Positions 44,214-55,600 of a stretch of 64,000 nt of DNA are shown in pieces. A program made the translations under genes and the position numbers. The notes beneath the pieces are model-generated. The model made no database searches and was not told the origin of the DNA. It saw only the letters and a list, made by a program, of their open reading frames with translations. Source of the DNA: Cytospora piceicola. Taxonomy: Eukaryota; Ascomycota; Sordariomycetes; Diaporthales; Cytosporaceae. The stretch is taken from contig JALQBC010000001.1 of NCBI GenBank assembly GCA_023375675.1, positions 434,001-498,000 on the forward strand, read 5' to 3'. The number at the start of each line of letters is the position of its first letter. Positions within the stretch are counted from its first letter, which is position 1.

Positions 44214-46133
44214 GATGGTTGTGGGAAGGGGAGTTTTGATTAAATTGAAGACTTGGAAGTGATGGTGAATATGAGCTTGGACGTTGTTGCCAATCGGTAC
44301 TACTGATGGTGCTGATGGACATAGACGTTCTCCTAACTGAACGGCGAGAATGCCCCCTTTTATACTTGATCGTGAATAGATCTTCGTAAAGTTGCTTCCT
44401 GCTAGAAAACGGTGTACTCATCAATTGATACGAGTCGGGCACAGCACCTCCGCAACACCCATCAGCTGTCATCAATTGATCCTGTTGAATCAAAAAGTAA
44501 GACAGTCGATCACCTTCTTAACAATGATAGCCCCTGGCGTGCGTATATTGCACCTTATTGCACCCAACAATCAAAAACTTGTCCAGATCCAGGAGATGTA
44601 TTCCTACCAAGTGGAGGACTGGTAGTGGGTGGTGTCAGCAAGGGGTGAATGGTATATATTGACCCTCCCGGGTAACCCAGTGAATAAGCACTTGAGGGGT
44701 TGGAACATACTAGCGGTAACGTCGTGGGCAGATGACCTACTTAGGGTAATTTATGCTGTTTGAATATACACGTAAGCTTATGTCTAAGACCTATAGCTTC
44801 TATTCTGCTTGGCTCTCACTTAGCTATCTCATCTACTGTCCCCTCCTGTCAACTGGTAACGACCACGAAGACAGAGAGGAAAGACTATGTACACCTATAA
44901 TATCAAAGACGGAACGCTACCGTATCGAACCTTGTTCGACACTGCAGGCCTTTTGCCCTTCTGTAGTACAGTTGCTTGGTAGCAGCTGCCGTTACACATC
45001 CTAAGCTAGTTTAATCCTGAACAAATACTCTACAGATAGTCAAAAGCAGTTAAACTATGTAATACCAAATATTCCGATAGCAACCTATAGACATCATATA
45101 ACTCTAAAGTACTACAGCAGTGCGAGGGAGAGCGCAATTGCTGCTGAAGAGAAGGAGATTCGAGGACAATCTGAGCCTGGGTGGCTACATGAGGATCCTC
45201 CTTGGGTTTAGCAACAGTCCAGGAGCCTCTGCGAGGGCATCCGTGTTCATTATGACCACAAGCACGACGCCTGGGCAGGCACAGTTGCCGTTGTTGAGAG
45301 ACACTGCTCCACGTGGAAACTCCCATCTCGTCAATATTCTTGGGATGAACTTGAGTCCACGCAAGGACGGCCTGGGTTTGAGTCTGGGAGCATCGATGGT
45401 CACATGGAGGCAGAATACTCGGAATGTAAGGGCACAGACCGCTCGAACTAAATACCTTCTCTATTGTCACCTCCTATATGTACATAGGTATACCTCACCA
45501 CAGCCTCGCCGAGATAACCCGTTTCGTCCGCCTATCTATCTCATGACTGCGTATTACATGGAAGACACGGCTCAAACCTTTCGTCGCTTCAGGATGTATT
45601 TGAAGACTAGCTAGAAGTAGTCGATAAACTGTAGCCGGCCAAGGGCCCTGGCATCTATGCACACCAGCCACTGTAATTTGTGGTGCCAGTAAGGGGGAGG
45701 TGGAAACCGATCTAAAATCTGACACCTGCGAAGGATTTTCAACTTCACATTGCTCATGATAGATGTTTTCAACCTAGCTCGTGTTGACTAGCAACCAATA
45801 AGCTCAACCGATGCAGGAGTAAATGCCGGGATAAGCATCCTCTTCGTTCACCTGTAAGATGCCTGCAAGATAACTCCTAAGAAGGCAATGTCTACATAGT
45901 GAATCGAAGGTTTTCTGCAACTTCAACTCATGGGAAGAGGCATAAACAATGGCATGATTAGAAGGGCCATTCTTGGAGGGAAGAAAGAAAAGACCTCCAG
46001 ATGTCCGATTTCTTATAAAGGCCTACCCACCCTTTCCTGTTGAGCTCGATCGTACAGCCACTCCACTTACAACTCTAATACACCTTTGCAGTGTTTGTAC
46101 TCGAAGAACAATCATCGATAACCTCAAATCACA
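44214..46133. other. Intergenic region, 1.9 kb
   Basis: It contains the promoter of the small secreted protein and the leader of the next gene. It is somewhat AT-rich, and the short ORFs on both strands do not look coding. Confidence 0.45.
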
Positions 46134-46712
46134 ATGGCATCCATTTTCACCCTCCTCTCCCTCTTCCTACCTACACTGGTCTCTGCCCTCCCAGATGTTA
46201 CCCCTATCCAAGTTGGAGCAGGAACCTGCTACGATTTTCCCCTCTGGCAAGATGTAGTTGGTTTAGACATCACAGGCGGCTTTTTCTTCCACCCGGACCA
46301 GGCGGACAATAGCACTATTGACGGTCTCTACACCAGCGTGGAGGTGTTCAACGAGACTATCATCGACATTACCACGAACGCCGAGGAGGCGAAGGAGGAT
46401 TACTACTGTATCGACGGTTCCGTGAGAAATTACTATACTGATACCCCGGTATACACCTCCGCTATCAACGGCGAGCTGGCGTTCCTGGACTCGGGTTTTG
46501 TGCCTGAGGTGTATCGTCACCAAATTGGTGGTGTCACGCAGAGTGGTGTCTTCTTGGGGTATGCAGGTGTCACGGCTTGGGCTTACACTTTTGTGCCAAG
46601 CACGGGGGGCGCGGGCATTGTCGATACCTTTACAATGAGGTTGTTGGACCAACAAGATGCTCCTTTGGACGATGAGGAATTTTATGGGTTTCTGAAGATT
46701 GTAGGTGCGTGA
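46134..46712 (+). CDS. Secreted protein, function unknown
   Basis: The single-exon frame encodes 192 residues. The N-terminus is a signal peptide (MASIFTLLSLFLPTLVSA) followed by LPDVTPIQVG. There are N-glycosylation sequons (Asn-Ser-Thr near residue 59, Asn-Glu-Thr near 73) and only two Cys after the signal peptide. The body alternates short beta-like stretches (GGFFFHPDQ, GVFLGYAGVTAWAYTFVP) with acidic loops, suggesting a small extracellular beta-fold. It is the last gene before the tRNA and the RIP-mutated block. No family recognised. Confidence 0.75.
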   Translation: MASIFTLLSLFLPTLVSALPDVTPIQVGAGTCYDFPLWQDVVGLDITGGFFFHPDQADNSTIDGLYTSVEVFNETIIDITTNAEEAKEDYYCIDGSVRNYYTDTPVYTSAINGELAFLDSGFVPEVYRHQIGGVTQSGVFLGYAGVTAWAYTFVPSTGGAGIVDTFTMRLLDQQDAPLDDEEFYGFLKIVGA

Positions 46713-47122
46713 AGCAAGAATAAACAGTTGTCAGTCGCTGGAGCTGTTGATATGACGTAACCGGCCTGATATAGTTGAGATGCTTCAATATAGTGAAATA
46801 AAACAATTACAATAGGTTGCACCTATATAGGTATCTACTATCAAATCGAAAAGTGATGTTATATGTAGATGCAATACACAACACTATATGGCTTTAAGAG
46901 AGTTGTCTATAGTGCTCTTACAGAACAGACCCGGCCGGATAGTGCATATAAGCTCGGGCACGTACCTGAAACAAAAATTATATTAAAGCGATACTTAAGT
47001 ATTATTCCTTACCTTATACTATATAAATAGAATGCAGCGCGTTGTCTCTGTTACTCCGAGGCTGTATGTAAAGCCTGCTGTGTAAGCTACACATCGTCGC
47101 GGACCTGGTCTTATGAAGAGGC
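46713..47122. other. Intergenic region between the secreted-protein gene and the tRNA
   Basis: About 410 bp, AT-rich, without a coding signal. It holds the 3' UTR of the secreted-protein gene. Confidence 0.5.
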
Positions 47123-47127
47123 AAAAA
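47123..47127 (-). terminator. RNA polymerase III terminator
   Basis: Five T in a row on the - strand begin 4 nt after the 3' end of the tRNA, the normal Pol III stop. Confidence 0.75.
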
Positions 47128-47130
47128 TGA

Positions 47131-47244
47131 TGACAACAGTGAGATTCGAACTCACGCCCTTTCAGACTACGGAGATGAGTTTCAATTGCAAAGCAACCGT
47201 AAACCGCCTAAACGTAGCGCCTTAGACCACTCGGCCATGTTGCC
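47131..47244 (-). tRNA. tRNA-Leu(UAG) with a 34-nt intron
   Basis: Read on the - strand, the acceptor arms GGCAACA and TGTTGTC pair with one G-U. The D arm is GCCGAGTGGTCTAAGGC, the anticodon stems CTACG and CGTAG pair perfectly, and the T arm is GTGAG-TTCGAAT-CTCAC. The loop begins TT then TAG, so the anticodon is UAG (Leu, CUA codons). The intron is 47,206-47,173, starting one base 3' of the anticodon as in all eukaryotic nuclear tRNA introns, and the spliced tRNA is 80 nt. The variable arm is 11 nt, as expected for a class II tRNA. Discriminator A73 is at 47,131. Confidence 0.92.
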
Positions 47245-47247
47245 TCT

Positions 47248-47251
47248 GTTA
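47248..47251. repeat. Left target-site duplication GTTA
   Basis: GTTA directly precedes the left inverted repeat, and the same four bases directly follow the right one at 63,830-63,833. Duplications of this length are made by several DNA-transposon superfamilies. Confidence 0.65.
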
Positions 47252-47335
47252 AGGTTTTTGGGGACTATTTGGTTATGTGGTTTTCCACGTCTTGTTTTGA
47301 CGAGAGGGGGTGGCGTGGGACGGGGGGGTTAAAAG
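47252..47335 (+). repeat. Left terminal inverted repeat
   Basis: Over its first 73 bases it matches the complement of the right end with seven substitutions, all transitions. A one-base gap then follows, and the match ends at TTAAAG. The left copy is the less mutated of the two. Confidence 0.85.
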
Positions 47336-47419
47336 CAGCTCGAGGCCTGTTTTTAAAGGTGCCGAGTCACTCTATAGTATAATTTCGAAGTAATAATAAT
47401 AAGAAGTTCCGCATATCGT

Positions 47420-48300
47420 ATAGCTATTAGTAGGAAGGCTATTTTACTACTCTACGTGCCCGGAAGCATTTAATAGATAGTAAGAATTCGTAGTATATAC
47501 TTATTCCTGCATTTAGATAGACCTCTATATAATCTACAGGTACGTATATAAATCACACCTTAAAATCGTCACTTCTATCTAATATCTCCGGTTTAGTCGA
47601 TTTACGTTAACCTTTATTAGCTAGCCTGCGTTTTTTTATATAGCGGTTCCGGCAATAAATAAACTGTTTTAAGGCTTAGTATAAAGTCCGGGGAAGTATA
47701 ATATAGTTATATACCTATATATAGCACTATATAAAAAAGTTAACGTAAAAGAAGTCGTAATCTAACGTATAACCCCGGTAAATAAATTAGTCGCTATTAC
47801 GCCGGATCCTTATTCCCGCCCTCTAAAAGAATATAAAGACTTTATTATTTATACTATTCTTTTTATCGGCTATTCGAAAGGCTTTAACTAAGATAAGGAA
47901 GATTTTTATATATATTTCGTCTTCTAGCCAGATACCCTTAGCCTAAAGACTATTATAGACGATAATATATACTAAAAAGGTGTCGTATAAGTCTATCCTA
48001 GTGTTTAAAGCCTTCTATATTCTGTCCTTAATATCTAAGCTCTTATTACGTCTTTCTAGATAGGCTTAAAAGTTATTAAAGATATTTAGCTATACTACCT
48101 AGTCTGTAAGCGCTAAAGTACCGGGTCCGTCGTCTACCCCGGCACCCCTATTATTATCGTTATTATATTTATTGTTATATTCGTTGTTATATTCGTTGCC
48201 GTTTTTATTACCGTCTTCGTTACCGTTTTTATCGCTATTTTCGTCGCCGTCTTCGTCGCCGTTTTCGTCGTTCTAACGCCTAGGTTTATAAACCTAAGCT
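47420..48300 (-). pseudogene. Degraded coding region A of the large element
   Basis: Read on the - strand, a frame stays open for nearly 300 codons except for TAA/TAG (former Gln) and one TGA (former Trp or Arg). It begins with a low-complexity Asn/Asp/Glu/Gly tract (about 48,275-48,140) and continues into a mixed, globular-looking part with hydrophobic and charged residues. I recognise no domain. Ends are approximate, because start and stop cannot be separated from RIP damage. Confidence 0.5.
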
Positions 48301-48869
48301 TTCTTAAAGTAAGGTATAGCAGGATCGTTATATAGGTAACGCGTCGCGGTCTCGTCTAGTTTATAATGGTCTTAAGGCGGTGCTATTATAAAGCCGTAGG
48401 CTAAGCTCGCTGTCGTAAATATTTAACTTATAAGAAAAGATACCTTTTCGTTAAAGTTTAATAACATATCGCTTTAAAGAGATAAGGCAATAAGTAAAGT
48501 ATAATAGCGAAAGGCCTACTAAACAGATAATAAAGACCTAGCGGTTAATATAAAACCGATGTTCGTTTTATAAGGTTTCTGTTTACTTAGTCGGGTAAGG
48601 TATACCGATCTTTAAAGAACGCGGCAGGTATACTAAAACATTATTAACCGACTACTACAGACTACAGACTGCCGATAAAAAGACAGAAAAACCTAATATA
48701 CTATATATAAAAGGTAACAGGCCTTTTAGCCGACGAATTTTAAAGTATACGTTAGCCTTATTAATACCGTCCCCTCGAATTACGATCGAAGCAGTTATAG
48801 TATATATAGGTACGGCTAAGGTAGAAACTTATAACTAAACACTATACTAACTAAACCTTCCCGAATTAT

Positions 48870-51700
48870 TACTACTTAAACTAACACGTTATAATAAGCC
48901 CCTGCTAATATATCTTAGTTAGAAGAGGGCTCGGTAAAAATTAAGCCGTTTATTTACCTTAATAAGGAAAACCTAGTCGAGGCCTGCTAAGAGCGCACAC
49001 TTATATTCGATAACCTCGACGACTAAGGTAAGCCTTTTACTAACGAAAAGCTTATAGTTAGGCTTTACCTTTTCGAGGTAGGCGTTAAGCTAGGCTAAGA
49101 GACCGAAAGTATACTAATATCTTAGCTCCGAGACGGAAATAAGGACGGGCTAGCGAATATACTCCGTAGCCTCGACCCGACGATCGATATATCTAGCTTA
49201 GTTAAAAAGTACTAGATCGTTACCGCGCTTTCGAATATACTTATAAACTAGTACTAAGATGCCGAATATAATAATATAGAGATTAACGAAACTATTAGCT
49301 AAAACGTTACTATAGCTTAAAACGCTAGCGGCTAGAGTACTATGTTTATATCTTTAGCCTCGACTACTTAGTAAGAAAAGCGTCGCTACCCCGGCTTTAC
49401 GTAGTTTAATATCTAAATATATCTAGCTTAAGTTAAGCGAGCTAAGAGAGCTTCTGCCTTTAAGCGAGGTAGTTTTACAGATAAATTAAGGTTTTATAGT
49501 AAAAAATATTCCTTCGGAGTAGGCGATTATAAGCTAGACTAAAATAAAGCGGCGTCGAAGATTAGGTTAGTTATCTTAAAATAGCTATATCGTAACGAGG
49601 AACTAGCGGGCTTCTTATTAGGATTCTTTACTTTTTAGCTCGACGATAACACCCCCGGAAAGAAATATACCTTATAGGCCGAGCTGTCGCAGGCCTATAT
49701 AGCCTGCGATAAACTTTCAGAAAAGGTCGAGTAGCTTTAAGAATAACTCGAAGCACTTTAAATCTAGTAGGAATTAGCTAATAAAGAGGTAAGGAAGAAG
49801 GAGGAGACTTAGAAACAGGTTATTTCTGTCGCTAACTACGTGTTTAATAATTTACAGAGGAACTACTAAGAGTAAGAGGTAAAGGCAGGTAAAGTACTTT
49901 CGCAGATTTTAAGTATTATTAGAAAAGAGTAATGTTAGTCTAAGAATATTAGCTTACAGATATCTAAAAGGTAAGGGCGGCGCTAACATTAAAAGGAACG
50001 ATACGGTAGTTTATAGTTAAGATATAAAAGCTTTTATAGCTAACGCCTGCTAGCTATTAACGGGATTACTTAAACTAAGAGTTAGAAGATATTTATATTT
50101 ATTTAAGTAGTTACTTTAAGAAATAGTATATCCTTTTATACCTTAGGTATTATATCTTTACTATTTTAAGCCCGAGATTAATTACTTACTACCCCTTTTA
50201 ATACTTTCTAATATTATACTTCCTCCGGACGGTAACGGCTATTATTACTATAATAGTTAGGTATATAGAAGGTTCGAGCTAGATATTTAAGCTGTTTAAG
50301 GTTCTTACTAAGCCTATCTTAGTTATAGCCTTAGAATCGGAAATATATATTAACTTTTTACCTTTATTTAAAACTCTATTATACGAGAATATTCTAAGGT
50401 ATATATAGAAAAACGCCTTTAAAACGGCTATTATATCTTACATAATATTAGTACCTTATAATTTCGACGTAAGTATAGCTACTACTACCTACTTAAGGCC
50501 TACTTACTACTATTACTACTATTATAGCCGATAAACCTTAGCTTTAGCTTATAGGCTATTATAATACATCCTTAACTAATAAGAGCGTCGTTATCTTATA
50601 AAAGATATATATTAATCTAGATATTACTACTACCTTTAATACTTACAGTTATAGAAGGGAAGACTATATTATAGTAATCTAAGTCTATATTATAAACTTT
50701 AATAGTATAATTATAAAGGCTTAAGATAAGGTCCGGAAGTTTGTATTATAGCTTTTTAAATATAAGGTCGACGATATACTACACGTCGTTAAAGAGAGCT
50801 TTAGCCTGACTTTCTATATATTAAGAAAGGGCGAGATCTACCGGGAAATTCTATATATCTTTAGTAAAGATCCCGAGCTGCCTATTATCCCGGGCTTTAA
50901 CGATAATACTTTAAAAGAAGACTAGCCTATAGTTATTAGACAGTCTATAGTTGTTAATTAGCCTACGGCTACTAAACAGCTAGTAATTATCCGATAGCCT
51001 ACAGTTATTAACTAGCTTACAGTTACTAACTAGCTTACGGTTACTAACTAGCCTATAGTTACTAACTAGCTTGCAGTTACTAATTAGGCCGTAGCCGTTA
51101 AACGGCCGGTAGTTACTAACTAGCCTATAGCCGCTAGACGGCCGGTAGTTATTAACTAGCCTATAGCTACTAAACGGCCGGTGGTTTTTAAACAACTACA
51201 GGCTGTTATTACTAAACGGCCTGTGATTAATATTCTAGCCGATAATAAAGGAGATACTAACTAGCCTTATCCGAGCTAGTCTTAAGCTACTTACTCTAGA
51301 TTTACAGATATTAACCCTTTTATAAGCAGACTAAGCTACGTATAGAGGCAGAGGTAGGCCTTATAAGGCTAAGCTACTACTTATCCGGACTTAGCTAGTT
51401 TTAAAAGGTTTAATCCTATATCCTCCTTCTTTAATAATAATTAATCGTTTAGTATCTAATATAATATTGCTAGAAAGCTTCGAGATATTATAGAGGCTGT
51501 ATCTCGGGATCCGTTTAAGGCGTATCTGTTCGCTTCTGCCCTTTCTGAACTTATATAAAAGCTAGCTACGCTTATAAAGGACCTAATTTAGTAAAGGAAG
51601 AGGCTTAAAGAGACTAAGCTATAGCTTTACTATAATTTCTCTAAAGATTGTTATTAATAATAGCGGTTAAAACCGACCTTCGAGCACGGAGTACGGCTAA
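48870..51700 (+). pseudogene. Degraded coding region B of the large element
   Basis: On the + strand one frame can be followed for some 900 codons, interrupted only by TAA/TAG. The N-terminal part looks globular. A Lys/Arg-rich stretch follows near 49,430-49,480, and a Glu/Gln/Leu coiled-coil-like segment lies at about 49,680-49,930. A hexapeptide repeat (QPTVTN-like, Gln inferred) occupies about 50,935-51,235, and a charged helical part follows. The low content of CpA makes the former Gln codons obvious. No known domain is recognised and the limits are approximate. Confidence 0.55.
50935..51235 (+). repeat. 18-bp tandem repeat encoding a degraded hexapeptide
   Basis: Units of the type TAGCCTACAGTTACTAAC recur with small changes about a dozen times, with a few variant units of KRPVVTN type. 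In the + frame each TAG is the expected RIP product of CAG. Confidence 0.8.
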
Positions 51701-52699
51701 CTTACCTACTTAACTGCTTAGACTATTAACAGTTATAATTATAATATAAGACGCTATAAGGCTATTACGGTTTTTATAAAAAGAGGATAGAAAAATTTAT
51801 AAACTGTTAGTTTTAAACTTACTTAGCTACTCTTATACCTATTAAGCTACTTAAAGTAACTTACCTTATATTTACAGCTATACTATTTAATTCTAAGTAT
51901 ATTTAAAGTTTATATATAGATATATTAAGTAAATGTTCGAGTAAATAGAATATATTTATACGGGTTTAGTAAAGGAAACTCTCTCTTTCGGCTTTCGGTA
52001 AATATATCTTTTCTCTTTATACTTAATTATAAGATTAGCCGTTTAAACTATACCTGTATTAGGTAATATACCTAAACAAATTAATATACGATTATCGGCT
52101 TCTTTAGGTAGTACTACCGCTAACTTTACGATTCAGAGGTGTTATAAGTACGGCGATAACTGTTTTAAGCGTAAAAAAAGACGGATCTAATACCTTTAAT
52201 AGCAGGAAAAACAATAAAAGCAATAAATTAGTTAAGTTAGTTTAATTTTAATTATTCGGTTTAGTAATTAAGTACGGTTAAATAGGAGGTAGTAAACTTA
52301 TAATAGTTAAAACTTTTACGAAGTAGCTAAACTTAGACTTTTTACCTTATAGGTAAAACTTAAAACACCTTCTTAATTAAAATACATTAAGATTTAGCTT
52401 CGAATTAGGTAGCTTATAGGTATTAGTAAAAGATATAATAAGTTTAGCTACTTAGATTACCTAATCTAACAATAAAGGTATCGCCGTTTATAGCTAGTAT
52501 AGTTATCGATAATTAACGTTAAAGTACTTATTGCGTTCGAATTCCTTACGCTGTTAAAGATTAAGTTATTTCGGGCTATATAGCAACCTAAGAGCACTAA
52601 AAAAGGATTACAGACTACTTTAGCGTCGCTAGAAACAGTTTATTCTTATAGTCAGATATCGTTAGTTTATAAGGTTAAACGATATTAACGGTTTATTCT

Positions 52700-55600
52700 A
52701 TAGTTATAGCAGAAGTTACTTTTCCTTTATACGGTATAGTATTTTTACCGAGCCGAGAAAAGTAGAAAGGTTAATCTTTAGTTTTACTCTTTACCTAAAT
52801 ATTAGTCTGTATTTTATATTTACTAATTTATATCTCTATTAATAACTATAACTGTTAAGTATTTAAAATCATTTTCTTATAATTACTTAAACAGTTACAA
52901 TTCTCTTTTTTTCGTTTTAAAATTATCGCTTTAACTAACTAATTATACCGTAGTACTCGACTAATTTACTTCTTTAGCTAATATAAAACCTTTTATACTT
53001 ATATTTTATATTAATAACTTTCTGTTATTCCTTTTACTTAAAGCTATCGTATACTTACGGCTTCCTTTATAAGTATTATATTATATAATCCGGTTTAATT
53101 TTAATATAGTAAATTACTTATTATCTATACTTACCGATATAATCTACTTCGAGTAGAGTTAGGTAACCTATATAGCTTTAAAAGCTTATAATTATATACT
53201 CCGATACGTAAAGTAAAGTCCTTTTACCTACGTTATTTCAGCTACCTGTTCCTTACGTTACTACTCGACTTTAACCGGCGGCCCGGTAGATAATACAACG
53301 CTTAATTATAAAAACATATCTTTTTAAAAAGCTACCTTTCTTTTTATATTAAGCTAACGAAAAGCGTCTAAAAAACGGCTAAGTAAAGCTTATTAGTATA
53401 CTTATTAAGGTTATATAGTAAGCTACCGTCGTTATTTTAGCGAAGACTAAAAGGATAGTCTGCTATATAAAGCTAATAGTAGTTATAAATAAACTCTTTA
53501 AACTTTTTATCCCGGGGCCCGGTAAGTAACTTTTTAATCTAAAACTCGCTATAACCTTTACCCTTACCCCTTCTACCGCCTATCTTCCTTTTTATTTTAT
53601 TAAGGTTTAGGTTGTTAAGGATTTATCGGGCTTAGTATATCTTAAAAAAGGCTTTAGTTTTTATTAAAAATACAGCTCTTAGCTTCTTATAGCTTCGGTT
53701 TTAGCCTAACTTCCTTTTAACAGCAGCTACAGGGCTATCGAGCAGCTTCGCTTAAGCTTTTATACTAAGTATATCGCTCTCGTTATTTATTAAATACGAT
53801 ATCTTCTACCTTTTTAAAAGACGTCTTATACGTTTTACTCTATACCGGTTAATAAGTGATATATCTTTTTCGCTAATATTACCGTCGGTACTCGGTAATA
53901 CAGCCGCGGTATTAGCCGATATAGCTGTTTATATTAGTATTTTCGCTACTCGTACCGAATATTTAGCTAGCCGTAATAATATTATAAGCCCCGACGTTCT
54001 TAAAGGGGTTAGTAGTAAAGATCGGCTAGTGTCCGCTTAGGCTACCGCCTTTAAGGCTTACTAAGTATAAGGGGTAAGAGTAGGTTATATACTTCTTATA
54101 GCGGAGGCCGGACGTTTAGCCGTCCTTTTAATTCCTTTATTAGCGGGTTTATAGGTGCCGTAGCGTGTCGAGGCATTTACTTTCTGTCCGGTAATAAGAT
54201 ATCGATTTTAACTTATAAAACTAACTCGATAAAGGTCTTTTTAAAGTATTTATATTAGCGTACGACTTTATATAAGGGCTTCCGAGTGCTTATATAGGTA
54301 TTATTTTATAATACTTACTAAAACGACGAAACTAACTAATAGGTCGATCGGGCAGGGTATATCGTAGCTCCCGACGATAATGCTTTACGGCTATAGCTTC
54401 GCTATCCTGCTTTACTTTTAAACCCTTCGGATCTCGACGTTCGGATTAAGGTCTTCGAAAACCTTTTAAAGCTTTCCCTTATATATATATTAAGATACGA
54501 ACGCCTGTTTAAGCCGCTTCTTTATACGTAAAAATACTTTATCCTTTTTTATTACGTTAAAGTTTATAAGCGAGGGTATAATAGCGGTATACTCGATCTA
54601 TATATTGCTTCTTTTATTAGGTTTACCGGCTAGCGGCGTATCTGTAAGTAGGTCAGGGTAGAGTAGTTAAGTAAATCGGTCTATAATAATAAAGGGCGGC
54701 TCTTTTTCTCTCGACGATACCGTAGTTAAGGTAGAGGACGGGCCGTCGCTATAGCTAAAAAGTAGTTCGAGTACTTTTTTAAAGACAGTAAATACTATAG
54801 CCTTATCTGTTTACCGCTTTATAAAGTAGTCTATCGCCTATTAGTTTAGGTCGGCCTTTTCTAAAAAGCTTAAAAAGAGTTTAGTAAAATTTTTTAGCTA
54901 CTTTAGCTTACTTTACGACTAGCTAGCCCTTATAAAGTAAACTAACAGGCAGGTTAGTATAAAGCTAACGTCGTTTTTAAAGTATAGTAGCTTATAGAAC
55001 TTATAGGCCTTTAGAATAGTATTACCGGTTTTATAGCTTTTATCGAGTAGCTTTTAAAGCTAGTTAATCTTCGGTTATAAAGGTTTTTCTTTTTAAGGTA
55101 AGCTAGCTTTAGATTATACTATTATACTATAAAATCTTAACTAAAACGGCTTATAAGAGCGGTAGTATTAGATTAAATATAGGTATAACTAACAGCTATT
55201 TAGCTTAAGGCGGTCTTTATATTTACTATTCTTTTATAATATCGAATAAAGCTTATATCTTTTAATTATTTCGAGGTTTATAGTAGTAAAACCTTAAGAT
55301 AGTCCTTTTTAACGGTTAAGGGTTTCTAACGTACTTTAGTTTCTTTTACTATAGTATTAGCCGACTTAGCTCTTTTTTCTGCCGGCTATATCGTATTTTA
55401 GTTTAAAAAGCTTAGCGATAAAGAAAGCTACCGGGCAGGTATAAGTATATAGTAGCTTACGCGAGTTATTATCTACTATATATAAAAAAGGTTAACGCGA
55501 ACCGGTAAGAATTTCGGACGAAGAGATATATACGAAGGAAGTATATACCGTCGGGGCGTTAGTTTTTAGTTTAAAATTTAAATATAATATCCTCGCTTAT

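Noticed and set aside
47248..47254. TTAA at the left end suggesting a piggyBac-type insertion
   Set aside because: The right end is followed by GTTATT, not TTAA, so only GTTA is duplicated.
50980..51195. A 71-codon - strand ORF within the large element
   Set aside because: It is the antisense of the 18-bp repeat, open because RIP removed its stop-forming bases on that strand.
50935..51235. Regular short repeats suggesting a CRISPR array
   Set aside because: Units are contiguous 18-mers without spacers, inside a coding frame, in a eukaryotic genome.
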